Below are positions 33,190 through 44,016 of a DNA stretch of 64,000 nt, piece after piece. The first letter of the stretch is position 1; every line of letters starts with the position of its first letter. The DNA comes from Zarea fungicola (lineage: Eukaryota > Ascomycota > Sordariomycetes > Hypocreales > Cordycipitaceae), in assembly GCA_900169235.1 (NCBI GenBank), contig FWCC01000229.1:1-64000 (forward strand). Reading direction: 5' to 3'. Under the pieces are notes generated by a model that was given only the letters and a program-made list of their open reading frames with translations, was not told the DNA's origin and ran no database searches. Both the position numbers and the translations under genes were made by a program.

Positions 33190-34238
33190 CTACTCCTGAA
33201 TGCCTTCGAGACTTTTGTGCTGAGCTCAGAGGAGGTGTGGACTTGGCGAGGTGAAGACGCAATTTGTCTTGCCGGTCAAATTCATTTGCCCAGTGTCCGT
33301 AGAAAAGCCGTTGAATTGGTGCATTTTGAGGGCTGATGAAGTGGGGATTGTTTTGTCTAGTTTTCACGACTCGTGTCAAGACATGTCATGTCCGATAAAG
33401 TAGTAGTACAGTTGCGTCTTGTCTACGGGCCCCGAGAGGCTTAAGCCACAAATGAAATTGCCGGTCGGCGTTAATCGAGTTAGCGCCTGAATGCTTACAG
33501 CAGCGATCACAATCCAGACAAATTGAGAACTATAAGAGTACAATGGTTGTGAAGTCTGATCCTTAAACTTCTGCAGAGAAATAAATTGATCCGTTTTCAT
33601 AACCATATGTCATGGCCCTTGTCCTTTGTTTATTCACACTTTTGTTTACCATGTGCTTGTTGCACTTTGAACTTTTGAAGAGTGTTGGTCGTGCCCACAC
33701 TGCTTACGGGTTGACTCAAAAACAAGATCCGACGCAAGTTTCTCGTACTTCGGCAATTATCATTTGCCGCTTATTCTCACGCCCCATCCGAGCGCATGTA
33801 TGAGTTACGCCACAGCCCCTGAATAGCTAGCTAGACAATACACACATCTTCGTAGCCCTATACAAATTAACACATATCCGTAACAGGCGAGGTACAGACA
33901 TCATAACTAGAGGACTACCCTACACGCATGTACTTCTAGGAAAATTTTGCTTGTAGGCTACATAACCTTGAAGTGTCTAGAATTACGCTTCTGCATGTAA
34001 ACCAGCCAGCCGCCATTTCTGTTCAGATTCACACTCTTTGTGTGAGCGTATTTGGTATTGTTTGCAATCATGGATTATCGAACGGAAGAATGGCTAAACT
34101 TATAGCCGAGTATCAAGAAGCTTGATGGGATTTAGGTTTACGGAGCCACTACAAAAACCCCACGTGCTTTGTGAGATATAAGATTCCAGCCATCTGCCAC
34201 ATCCTCTTTGTTTTTCCATTTTCGCTCACGGTGAAGAA
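33190..34238. other. intergenic, 1 kb, no gene seen
   Basis: No coding signal on either strand beyond short chance ORFs. Confidence 0.5.
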
Positions 34239-35870
34239 ATGTCGATGAGCCTAACGCTAGACTCTTCTGCTCCTATTCTCAGGCTACCGGTTGATGTCCT
34301 ACAGCTTCTTATCTATTCGATCCCTGCTTATGTTGACAAAGATCAGGGAAGCCCAAGTTCCAATGATGATTTCTCAGAACCAGAATTGGCCGAGAAGTGC
34401 TCGGCGCTGAAAGCTCTCCGCTTGACTTGTCGTGCAATGTGTACGCTGGTCTCGCCACTTGTGTTTCGGACGGTCCATATTGACCTAAATGCTAGCTCAT
34501 TGGTTCGGTTGAGCCTGATCGCGAAAAGCCCCCTTCTCGCCTCCGGCGTACGTCACATTGAGGTGTGTCTCGACACCTAGGCCAAAGAGCTTGCGACCAG
34601 CCTGTCTCAGTTCAAATAGTATAGGATTCAGGAGCTAGAGGAGATCCAGAGGCAGAGTCATTTCTACCACGGTTCAATAGATGACCTCACAGACGATGAC
34701 AGCGATAGAGATGAGGAGTTCCAAGAAGCGTCACGAAAGCATGCCAAGACAGGCGAGAAATTTCAATGTCTGAGGCAAGCTTGGATGGAGCCGTTAGAAA
34801 ACTTTGAGGAGCCCCTGCCGGGCAGAATTACACAACGGCATGCGCTGGTACTGCTCCATAGCCACTTTGAGTATCGAGCAAGACATCAAGTCCAGTTGGA
34901 CCTTATTTCAAGTGGAATTGTCTCGGAGGCAATTGCGTCGTCATGGTCTCGGTTCCCGCGGTGCAAAGGCCTGCGATTTGTGAGCTCGGCGCGGCCGTTT
35001 CCAGCCTCGACTCAACTTGTTCATCTCATGGATCATCCCGAGGAGCTCAAGGCTTTCTTGCTCCGCCCACACAGTTTTCTCAACATCGAGGGGATCGTAG
35101 AGGATCCCATTCTACATTCCGTGCAGCTATTAACAGAGGTTCCAATCGCAATTAGCGAGGCTGGGGGCACAATACGCGACCTTTCTATTGAGTGCTTTCC
35201 ACTTCGGACGAACCACTCGCGTCTTTTCTGTGTCTTTGGGAAGGACGAGGAAAGTCAGCAGTTGAATAGGCTTCGCCAATCAAGCATGCATCTCAAGAGC
35301 TTTCATTTTGGTCGAGAAGGCATCTCCCACAAAGACTTACGCTACAAGCACCTAGCTGCAAGCGATTTTGTAAGCATGAGCAGCTACCTCGGGGCAATTC
35401 TGTCCAGCGAATGTTTGAGCGATCTGCATCTGAACTTTTACGCGTTTGGAATCAACAACGGGTTGGATGACAACTTCCAATGTCCATTAGGACTGTCTTC
35501 GAATCCTTCTCTATCATCTGCACTGCTTCATTCTGGCCAAGCAGTCGCGCAAGCACGTAGCCGCCACTTGCGGGCAGTTCACATTTCCAACACCAGCGTG
35601 CGCTACGAGGAGCTGAATTCTCTCATCAGCACGCTTGGAGACGCAGTGGAGATGGTCAACATCTCTCACATGCATCTTCTGAGTGGGATGTGGGCGGATA
35701 TTATCGAGTGTCTACGCAACAAAGTTAGCGCTCGATGCCAAATTGGCCTTTGTTTTGTTAAACTCGGCAACCTAAGAGGAGGCGAACTTGATGATATGCA
35801 AGGAAAGAAGATTTGTGATAAATTCGAGGAATACGTCTCTGGAAAGTCTATAGATAATCCCCTAAGGTGA
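34239..35870 (+). pseudogene. F-box-like protein gene with two in-frame stops, or with one unusual intron
   Basis: One reading frame runs from 34239 to 35870 and is broken only by two TAG codons, at 34578-34580 and 34617-34619. The N-terminus (PILRLPVDVLQLLIYSI) is F-box-like, and a Leu-rich basic stretch (ALKALRLTCRAMCTLVSPLVFRTV) resembles the segment after the F-box in fungal F-box proteins. The C-terminal 360 residues are acidic and moderately Leu-rich without a named domain. Both stops can be explained in two ways. A 57-bp in-frame segment, 34563-34619, starts with GTGTGT and ends with TAG, so it could be an intron that removes both. Or two CAG-to-TAG type changes broke the gene. No clear branch site is seen in the segment, so I lean slightly to a pseudogene. 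Confidence 0.55.
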
Positions 35871-36741
35871 TCATACTTTACGCTGCGATTTCAATATCTG
35901 TTGGGTTAAAGGCACAGAGCAAAGGGCGCAGCTCTGCAGGCGCTGAATGGTCTCTAATAAAAATGGTAGCTGCGCCGGCTGTGACTGCTGACTTGGGTCA
36001 AGCAGCGTATCCAGCGATTCCAGACTTCTGCTGCAGGGTTCCGTCGGTCAACACCGTGACCGACGGCAGCCTGCCCTGGATATGAGGTCATTATGGCAGC
36101 TAAGGAGGAAAGAGGGATCCTCTTGTTGATGCTTGCTATGTTTGCTACTGCTTTCCTGTATATAGGGGAGAGCTTCCTCTTACATCTGTAGATGGCCTTA
36201 ATTGACCACCAAGTTACTATAGCATTACTACTGGGAGAAGCCCCTCTTAGTACTGTGCCTAGTAACCCTTCGTGATCGTACTAACAGCGCCCCTTAATGA
36301 GAATGCATTACAGGTAGCAGACGTGGCGCAGAAACACTAATAAGCGTGAATGGATAAGTTTTTCTAGCCCTAGGGCAGTTATGGGTTCAAAGTCTAACCA
36401 CCAAGTTTATGCCCTATTAGTTAGGCTTGAAGACAGTAAACATGTGAGGGATCCTTCAGCTCTACGAAGTGACTTCACGGTAGAAAGAGGCATTTCAGGA
36501 GCTCTAAATCCACTATTGCATGGTATAAGTTGCTGTGCTGCCCTAAGTCCTTGATCGTATTTATAGGCTCTAACAGGTATGGGAATATCAATGATGTAAC
36601 ATTGTACATGTCAGTTTGAGTTTGCTAGCCAAAGCCTTGTTAAGTCGGTAGATGCTAAATACATTTGACATAATTCCAGTCTTCTCAAGACCACCATTGA
36701 ACTTCCCGGTAGGCAATACCGGGTCCTAAAGGCACAGGGCT
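35871..36741. other. intergenic, AT-rich, possible mobile-element debris
   Basis: No gene. The text from about 36090 to 36560 is dense in TAG/CTA words and has the look of an old, mutated repeat, but I found no terminal repeats or coding remnant to prove it. Confidence 0.3.
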
Positions 36742-37110
36742 TCAGTTGTAGAAGCATCTGAACGATTTGAATTGGCTGGCTTGATCGTAGCAATGGCCGT
36801 TGTTTGTAACCAAAGGGCCCTCATTCCCAGCCTGGCAGTCTTTTTCAAAATAGAAAGTGCAATCGCATGCTGACGGTGCTCCATTGCACTGAACCATTGC
36901 AACCGATTCACCGAGGTTAAAATTGTAGCAGTTCAAGTTCTTCTTGTCTAGATGCTTGTTCGCCCATGATACATCGACCTGGTGAGCAAAGCTGGTACAG
37001 TCAAAGTCGTTAAAGTAGTTGATTTGCATCTGCTTGCTTGCACGTTTTTCTTCTGCTTTGACTGATGATGCCGTGGCAAGCACGAGAAATGGCAAGGTGG
37101 AAAGCTTCAT
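36742..37110 (-). CDS. small secreted cysteine-rich protein (effector-like)
   Basis: 122 aa, single exon, no known family. A signal peptide (about 1-19, ending SSVKA) is followed by EEKR, a possible dibasic processing site. The mature protein has eight cysteines (FDC, LNC, VQC, SACDC, KDC, GHC, FRC), enough for four disulfides, and ends with C-F-Y-N. Size, secretion and cysteine content match the general profile of fungal effector candidates or small antifungal proteins. It does not share the CW..DQC block of the pair at 21865 and 26529, so it is a separate family. Confidence 0.75.
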   Translation of the reverse strand: MKLSTLPFLVLATASSVKAEEKRASKQMQINYFNDFDCTSFAHQVDVSWANKHLDKKNLNCYNFNLGESVAMVQCNGAPSACDCTFYFEKDCQAGNEGPLVTNNGHCYDQASQFKSFRCFYN

Positions 37111-38814
37111 TGCGAGTACGGAGTGCTAGGTAATGTAAGCATCAGATGGCTTATGCTGAAAGGGTAATCTTACCGTGACGATGGGTCTTTATTGTTGAAA
37201 ATGTCAGGAGCTGTAAATACAGTGGCTATCTGATTATTCTGGACATTCTAAGTTGAGATGTAATACTTGTCCGTTTATTAAATAACGAAAGTGGCAGGGA
37301 GTCTAGATTTCAACTTTGATATACGCTGACTCGTGCCATTACATGTAGGTAAATGAGGGATATCTTTTCCAATAAGCACTAAGAGTCTGGAACTTGTCTG
37401 AAGAATCCCTTCAGAGGGAAGTGGTCCTGCTTGGAGCTTATGAATGCTTACCGATGTTTTTGGCAAGCATGTATTTGCATTTGATCACGGCAGTTAGTTG
37501 ACTTTGTGTTCCATGTTGCGCCGGATGTAGTGAACTTTGACCCTTCTCACACAAATTCTACTTCTCCGTGTAAGAAGCATTAAGAAGAATTGGTATGACT
37601 ACAGTATTTCTTCAAGACTTTACGATGCTTGAAATTGAGAAATACATAGAATAGCTAACAATTCGTAAGACCATCATAAAGCACTTTGCCTAATATGCAT
37701 ATATATCGTTATACCCGCGGGCTTGAGCAGGAGCTAGTAGAAACTGGTGAACCGGCTAGTCTAGTAGCTAAGACGTTTGCGTTTGGTACGTCCATGACTA
37801 GACTACGACTGCGCTGTTGCCGGGAACACGCCTAGACAGGAAGGGCATACTGAAGCACGCCCCAGCTTCGGAAACGGCTAAACTCGAGAGCGTTTTCCAC
37901 GAATCGGCGGCTCAATTGGGCCGACGGATGAGTGGAAATTCTCAAAAAACAGAAGATTCTTTCTGGTCGTCATTCAACACCAGACATAGTAGGTTCTGTT
38001 AATGTGCATGCGTCCGTCTACTTGTGACTGTGGATCGGCTGAGATTAGTTTTGGCTGATAAATCCGAACCGGGTGGTTCGGGATAATCGACAGAGTAAGG
38101 TCAAGTGGGGGCTGACTTTAGCTCCTAACTCGTTTAAGAGTTAGGAATGACCGTTAACATGCCTTTATTACCTTCCCCACCTTAGGCAACATTGCAAGGT
38201 TTGCCGTTTATCGGCCAACAAGAGGCAGATGTGGACATGTACAGTAGCTTAGCTAGTCAGCCCTATGGCTAGTAAATGAGCCCCCAGATATAACGAGCTC
38301 CGTATAATACATGCTTGTGAGACAAAGCCTAAAATCTCACCGTCAACCGGCTGCGACTTAATTCCGAAAGGACGAGCCTAGAACGACAGCATGTCTCCAG
38401 GAGGCCACACCCGACGGACTGAAAGATTAATAATCGGAAGCATCATGTTTGTGACTTTGCTTTCTCCCGGTACTCGGCTTGGGATTCTCGGCAAACAGGG
38501 TAGAAGGCAGAAAGCCGATGCACACAATCCATCTCCATGGCACCAGCACACCAAGACACTTCGGTAGAAGCAATTCTTGCCCTGTCCTAGCGCTCGTATG
38601 GGCCGCATTCTTGTCATTACTATAAGTAAAGGCAAATATCTCCATGATGATGCGTCACAACCAGAAGCAGCCAATTCCATTCTCTCTTCTATACTACAAG
38701 ATATTTCATCTACCTTCTTTCTTTTAAACCAGTAAGTCAAGGACCAGTGCCCTTATGGCCCAGAAGCCCTGGGGTCACACTAACAACCAATCTTCTACGC
38801 AGTCTACTCCAATC
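37111..38814. other. intergenic, 1.7 kb, no gene seen
   Basis: No supported coding sequence. Left end is the promoter of the cysteine-rich protein. Rest is AT-rich with many stops. Confidence 0.45.
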
Positions 38815-39438
38815 ATGCGCTGGTACAACGTCGTTGCAGCACTTGCAGCCATTGGTGGCGTCCAAGCTGCAGCCATTGAGCGCGACACTGATGCCGTGGA
38901 ACTCGAGGACCGTGCCCGAGTATCAAACGTGGGAACCATCATTGCTATTGTTGGCGGCATCGCGGCGACCAACGCATTAGGACAGGCCTTCTTCGGACAC
39001 GGAGATCTGATTGCGGAAGCCTGGGCGGCAGCTATTGTCGACCAGTTGCATCCGGTTGGTCTCGCATCAACATCGGCTCTGTGGGTAGACGAGGTTGGGC
39101 AAAGCGGTCTAATTTGCTGGACAGTAGACGCTATCTTTAGCTTTGCCGGTCCCAACGCCGCTGCCAACGCCGCCAACTTTGCCAATGCTGCGAAAAACCT
39201 CTTGGGAAAGCGAGGCTTGGATTTCAACTCCTACACCGTCTATCGTTCGGATATTGATCTGCCGGCCAATCATACTGTCTTTGGTAATGCTTTGGACAGT
39301 GATGCTGACGTGGAGGCAAGGAACGTTGGGTCTTGCAGTAACCCTGGTTTTGATTTCACGCACAATCAGAATAACGCCGAGCTTTGTCTGCCACGCTCGG
39401 TATCATTCCCTCCCAAGAATTCGAGAAAGTGTCTGTAA
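38815..39438 (+). CDS. secreted protein with dibasic sites, unknown family
   Basis: 207 aa from the ATG at 38815 (MRWYNVV), which gives a clean signal peptide ending VQAAA; an in-frame ATG 60 bases upstream would bury it. After the signal come a hydrophobic, Gly/Ala-rich segment (TIIAIVGGIAATNALG, about 42-57), a second Ala/Asn-rich stretch, and then GKRGLDF, a Kex2-like KR site near residue 133 that would release a C-terminal peptide with cysteines in GSCSNPGFDF and AELCLPR. The last residues (SVSFPPKNSRKCL) follow a possible GTATCA donor, and another frame stays open downstream to 39665, so the C-terminus may be wrong. The prepro layout with a KR site resembles processed secreted peptides; function unknown. 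Confidence 0.6.
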   Translation: MRWYNVVAALAAIGGVQAAAIERDTDAVELEDRARVSNVGTIIAIVGGIAATNALGQAFFGHGDLIAEAWAAAIVDQLHPVGLASTSALWVDEVGQSGLICWTVDAIFSFAGPNAAANAANFANAAKNLLGKRGLDFNSYTVYRSDIDLPANHTVFGNALDSDADVEARNVGSCSNPGFDFTHNQNNAELCLPRSVSFPPKNSRKCL

Positions 39439-40161
39439 ATTTGGTTCTTGGGACGCTGCAAGGCTCATACCACAACTCCTGGAGCATAGCAGCATTTTTT
39501 GAGGGCACTAAGCATATCCCGAGGACTGGGATACTGCTCCATTTAGCTTCTGGTGGACAATGCCGTCTAGGTGTCAAGTATTTCAAGCCTGCAGTCGCCC
39601 TGCAACATACTAAAGTCCATCTACATGTCGTAGTAAGAGCTTTTAGACAGTTTCAGTTAGCCTAGATACATGAAATCAGTAGCTACAAATATAGTGCAGA
39701 TCAAGCCACCATCCGCGAATGTCGCATTACTGAGACTGTTACCGTTGATACCTGTTGTTCACCACGCTACTTTGGAACGTGACCTTTTAATCTTAGAAAT
39801 ATCCTGGAGACTGAACCCTCGAGTTCAAAGAGCACGCAAAAGACTTTTTGGATTGCATAAAGATTTTCTCGGTTTCGTTTTACACTCTGCCGCCTCCAGG
39901 GTATCTCAACTGTCACAAAACCTTGCTAGTTCGCAGCACATACATTTTAAAATATGCTTTTCAGTCGCGTTGATTCTAGGAATGAGATGTACGTCTCTTA
40001 AAAATAAGACATTCATGTCAGCATTCCGACCCATCACGTGGGTAACTAGCTGCATGTTCGTTTACCTCGAAAAAATCAGGCTGTAATGACCACGCCTGAA
40101 AAACCTGAATGTGGAGCAATGTGAGGTCTTTCTCTGGCCAAGGTGCCGCGGCTGACAAAAG
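39439..40161. other. intergenic, no firm gene
   Basis: Possible continuation exon of the secreted protein up to 39665 in another frame, otherwise nothing. An ORF at 39670-40086 has no recognisable feature. Confidence 0.35.
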
Positions 40162-41720
40162 ATGAACATCGACATCCAAACACTGCATGAAGCTGATCAA
40201 AGACAATGGGCGTATGAAACCAGTTTCATTGAGGGGGCTCTACGACTCATTCGTGTGAGCGACCTGCTGCCTTGCTCGGAGAGTAGTGCAAAGGTTGTTC
40301 TGTCGGAATGGAGTGGGCTAGATTTGACACAAAAGGACGACAAGTTCCCGAAATATGCGGCAATATCGCACTGCTGGAGTGCCAGCCCCGAGGTCCAAAG
40401 ACTCAGTGCGATTGCTGACCGACCCTTGGTTATCGACCTTGGGCAGGGTATGACGCACATCGTCAGCTGGCATGGCCTATGTCAGGCAGCCAGGCGGCCC
40501 AGCATCTTGACTGCGACTTCCTGTGGCTGGACCTTGTTTGCCTCCATCAATGCTCCTCGAGAGACAAGACGCTTCAGATTGTGAACATGGGGCACATTTA
40601 CAAGAATGCCGAGGCGGTTCTTGTGATGCCTGGCGGTGTCGCGGCTGTTCAAGGCGCGGAGCATCCTGCAAGCTGGATCACTCGGGCTTGGACGTTGCAA
40701 GAGGCAACGCTCTGTGACAATACGTATGCGCTGCATATCTGGCCGGTGCCAGACCCGAGGTACGAATATCACCAGTCAGCATCCAAGATTCCCATATTCC
40801 TGGACGTTCAGTACATACAAGGTGATCTTGCCATGTCGAAGCTTACTGACCTGATACACTGTTCGTCGGGCCATTCCATTCGAAAGACGGACATTGAGAC
40901 GGGGGAGATGACCACGGAACCAATCGTTGTACGCTGCTTCGGAGACGAGGATGCGATTATGAACTCGCTGATTGCCGTCCGGGATGGGGACACGCTCGAG
41001 ATGCGGCGGTCTGCCGCGTGGCGCAGCATCTGGCTGCGGACATCGACCAAACCGCAGGACATGGTCTTTAGCATGATGCATATCCTCGGTGTGATTCTGG
41101 ACGTGGACTACTCCCGCACCAGAGAGGATCTCATGCTGGAGCTGGCCCAAAAGTCAGGCGCCGTGCCGTCTTGGCTGGACATTGGATACAACGTGCCATT
41201 TGACGCGCGCTATGGCTTGCTCCCCGTTTTGCCACCATTCAATTCAAATCGCGCCCCTGCCTACACAGTCAACGGCGAGCTGGTGCCCGTTGACAAATTT
41301 TTGTACCGTGTGAGCTACATGGCGGAGTTTTACGTCAAGATCCTGACGCCGGCGACGTCGACATACGACGGCGACATGGTCTGCGCGCCGCTGTTTGAGG
41401 TGTGCTGCAATTCATCCGGGAAAGCCATAGTATCCAACGACCTTGGTGAGGAGGCAGAATGCGCAGCCCACCTGGTTGGATCATACACCATGGCTATAGG
41501 ACAGTTCAGACCGTATTTCGGCTATGCCATCAGATGGGAGACCCCAGTCACGTACACCATTAGAAAGTCGAAGTCGGGGATCTGGGAGCGGGAAGTGGCG
41601 GAGCTTACACCGCACGTGCCTCTTGCATTCCTCGAGAAGAAAAAGAACAGCCATGTCCGAATCGGAGGGTCTCCAGGTGCAGCGATTACGGCTTGCGACT
41701 GTGAGATGGAATCAGCGTAG
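40162..41720 (+). pseudogene. HET-domain protein gene, probable frameshift
   Basis: A heterokaryon-incompatibility type protein. The first frame (from 40162) gives the HET opening block KYAAISHCW and runs through VIDLGQ and SWHGLCQAA. The second frame (open to 41720) resumes with QAAQHLDCDFLWLDLVCLHQ, then MGHIYKNAEAVLVMPGG and WITRAWTLQEATL, the later HET blocks, and about 300 further residues. The frames must switch near 40475-40495, where CAGGCAGCCAGGCGGCC looks like a small internal duplication of about 8 bases. A 38-bp intron (40448-40485) would restore frame but is too short and would remove the conserved SWHGL. I therefore call a probable disabled gene; a sequencing error is the other option. 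HET genes trigger cell death when unlike strains fuse. Confidence 0.7.
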
Positions 41721-42096
41721 TCTAGCATCAAGGTTATCCGTGAACCTCCCTCTTACATGTACATATTGTGAGCCTAAAGAGACTGCGACACGTTGAAGGG
41801 TAACAGTAAAACGGAATAAGAGGCGGGAGGAGGACTGCCGTGTAACCAAATAAATCAGTATATTCATATTTTACAAAAATCCCTAAAAAAGAATGCTAAA
41901 CACGCTCTTTTCAATGTCCCATTTCCTGTGGCATGTCGTACAAAGTCCACCCATGCTATTTTCCACCCATAGAATTCCCTTGTCCTATTCATATCCCTGT
42001 GAAGCCGCGTCATCCGTGTATTCTTGACGCCAATGTCAGCATCTCCATTGCCTCGTCTCATTACTCCGTATGGTATTAAATCGAGGCCAAGGCAAG
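41721..42096. other. intergenic, convergent 3' ends
   Basis: 376 bp between the HET gene and the peroxiredoxin; no gene. Confidence 0.5.
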
Positions 42097-42892
42097 TTAT
42101 TTCTTAAGCTCCTCGACAAGCGCCTTGACGCGATCGACAGTGCCCTGAGGACTGCCGGCCTCGGCGACAAGCACCTTGCCATCCTTGCTGATGACAAAGA
42201 CACCGCGCTGGACGCCCTTGGGGCTCTTCTTGAGACCAATGGCACCGATGAGGGTAAAGTCGGGGTCGCAGAGCAAGGGGTACTGCAGCTTCTGCTTGGT
42301 GTGGAAGGTGGTGTTGGCCTTGGGGGAGTCGGCGCTGAGGCCATAGATGGCGAGGCCGTCGGCAGTGAGGGGCTCGTACTCGTCGCGAAAGGCGCAGACT
42401 TGCTTGGTGCCTAGATGAGAGGGAGGATGAGTGCGTCAGTATACGTGGCCAGAAGGTCTGCGCGATGGGTGTGCGGCATGCGCAGGCGCAAGTCGCAAAT
42501 TGGCGCATTGGGGGGTGCGACGCGCTGGTTTTTGTTTACTTACAGCCAGGAGTGGAGGCCTTGGGGTAGGTAAAGAGGACTACGCCAGACTTGCTCTCGT
42601 CGAGAAGCTTCTTGAGGGACGTCTTGGCGCCATCATTGGTCTCAATCTCGCCGCCAAAAGTGTCAAGGTCGACGACGTCGCCGACAGCGACCTGCTTGGA
42701 GGCAGTCTTGGGTGCCGCGACGGGAGCCTCATCTGCCTCAGCAGCTTTGGCGGCGGGAGCAGCAGTCTCTGCTTTTGCGACAGTCTCCTTCTTGGGAGCG
42801 GCGGCCTTTTTGGGCTTGCTGGCAGCGGCCTTTTTGGGAGCAGGAGCTGGGACAGGCTCAGGCGCCTTGCGCTTGCGAAGCGTGGGAGGCAT
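42097..42892 (-). CDS. nuclear-type peroxiredoxin (PrxQ/BCP class, Dot5-like)
   Basis: A thiol peroxidase that reduces hydroperoxides with thioredoxin, 220 aa. Exons are 42892-42544 and 42410-42097. The intron (GTAAGT..CATCTAG) splits the codon of the peroxidatic cysteine itself. The active site is TYPKASTPGC followed by TKQVC, giving Cys117 and a resolving Cys five residues later, the atypical 2-Cys BCP arrangement. The first 70 residues are a low-complexity Lys/Ala/Pro tail with KRK and PKK clusters, like a nuclear localisation signal and like yeast Dot5. Start at 42892 (MPPTLRKRK) is preferred over an upstream in-frame ATG at 42940. A GA-rich tract lies in the promoter. Conserved housekeeping gene between two HET genes. 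Confidence 0.93.
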
Positions 42893-43034
42893 TGCGCGTA
42901 GAGGGGCGAAGGGGACGTTGGGGGTGTCTAAATTTAACAAGAGAGGCGCAACAATGGCAAGGCAAGCTGGAGGGATCTGGAATGAGGAGTATTTTGGTCG
43001 GAGAGAAGAGGAGGATGGCTGACGAACACGAGCA

Positions 43035-43068
43035 GGAGAGGGAGGAGGAAGAGGAGGAGGAAGAGGCG
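43035..43068 (+). repeat. GA-rich microsatellite
   Basis: Imperfect GAGGAG/GAAGAG repeats about 150 bp upstream of the peroxiredoxin start. Confidence 0.7.
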
Positions 43069-43883
43069 GCAGCTCTCTTTGTGGAGGAGCAGGGCCAGAT
43101 GGTGTGCGACAAGATTGCGCCCACGCGCCGCCCGCAGCTAATAAACAAGCAATTCAGCCACACAACCAATTTTGCCCACAGCTCTGGCGCATCGTATGCA
43201 GCTTGTCACATTTTTCTCGGCTTTTTTTTCTGCCCTTATGCGCCTGTTGTTGTGCCCCTTTGTCTCTGCCTTTGTCGACATGCGGATTTGGTAGAGGAAG
43301 CTCGGCTGCTAGTGCTCGCCATAGCTCCCTGTAGCTCCTTGTAGCTCTCTTCAGCTCCCTATACCTGAGTTACCTATAGCTACCTGTCGCGCAGCAACAG
43401 CTTGACACTATTATAATAAAGCCACAAGAGACGCGACAATTTCAATAAAGATGCCACAGCAATAGGACTGAAGCTGTAGATGCTTCCAATTTTTTCCTGG
43501 ACGGGATTTCAACACATTGACCCAAAAGTGTGCCCAACTTCATCCACCCCACGACAGGTCCAGACCGTCGATGAAACTGCGCTAGACTGCAATGGCCAGC
43601 TACAGGCAGATGGATGACTGGCATTTTTCATCCTCGCATCCGCCGTCCATCAGCCCCCAACAAATAAATCATCATCGGTGCCGTGCCCGCCGCCATCTGA
43701 CCGTCCTTGAGACATCTCGGAAACTCTGTCATGTAGCCACCATCCCGATCTGCGTGAGGCCCTCGTCAACGCTCGTCCCTTGCAAGGCTGTGCCGCAATG
43801 GTGCCAAATCAAGGCAATGCTGTCAGCAAAAACGGCTAAACGGAATCAAGATGGACAGGGGCGTGGCCACGCCTAAAACAGGA

Positions 43884-43890
43884 TATAAAA
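43884..43890 (+). promoter_or_regulatory. TATA box of HET gene
   Basis: TATAAAA 127-133 bp before the ATG at 44017. Confidence 0.45.
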
Positions 43891-44016
43891 CGCTGTGATA
43901 TTGAAGCGCTCATGCTCCTGTATTTTCTACATTTTCCTTCATTTTCCTGCCTTTTCTTGCCTTTTATATAGAGAAAATTTAACCATTCACCTACCGACGG
44001 CATCGCAGCCAACGAA

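Larger units (their letters stand above)
42893..44016. promoter_or_regulatory. divergent promoter of peroxiredoxin and HET gene
   Basis: 1.1 kb. A GA-rich microsatellite lies at about 43035-43068, a cluster of TAGCTCC(C/T)T-like repeats at 43321-43370, and TATAAAA at 43884-43890 before the HET gene. ORFs here are composition artefacts. Confidence 0.5.

Noticed and set aside
36090..36560. transposon remnant
   Set aside because: TAG/CTA-rich text suggests an old repeat, but no terminal repeats, target duplication or coding remnant found; kept only as a note.
39670..40086. 138-aa plus-strand ORF upstream of the HET gene
   Set aside because: Composition unlike neighbouring genes, no motif, and no splice connection to the HET gene.
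40448..40485. 38-bp intron to repair the HET frame
   Set aside because: Too short for this genome's introns and would remove the conserved SWHGL block.
42712..43344. 210-aa plus-strand ORF
   Set aside because: Antisense to the peroxiredoxin N-terminus and then a GA-rich repeat; low complexity.
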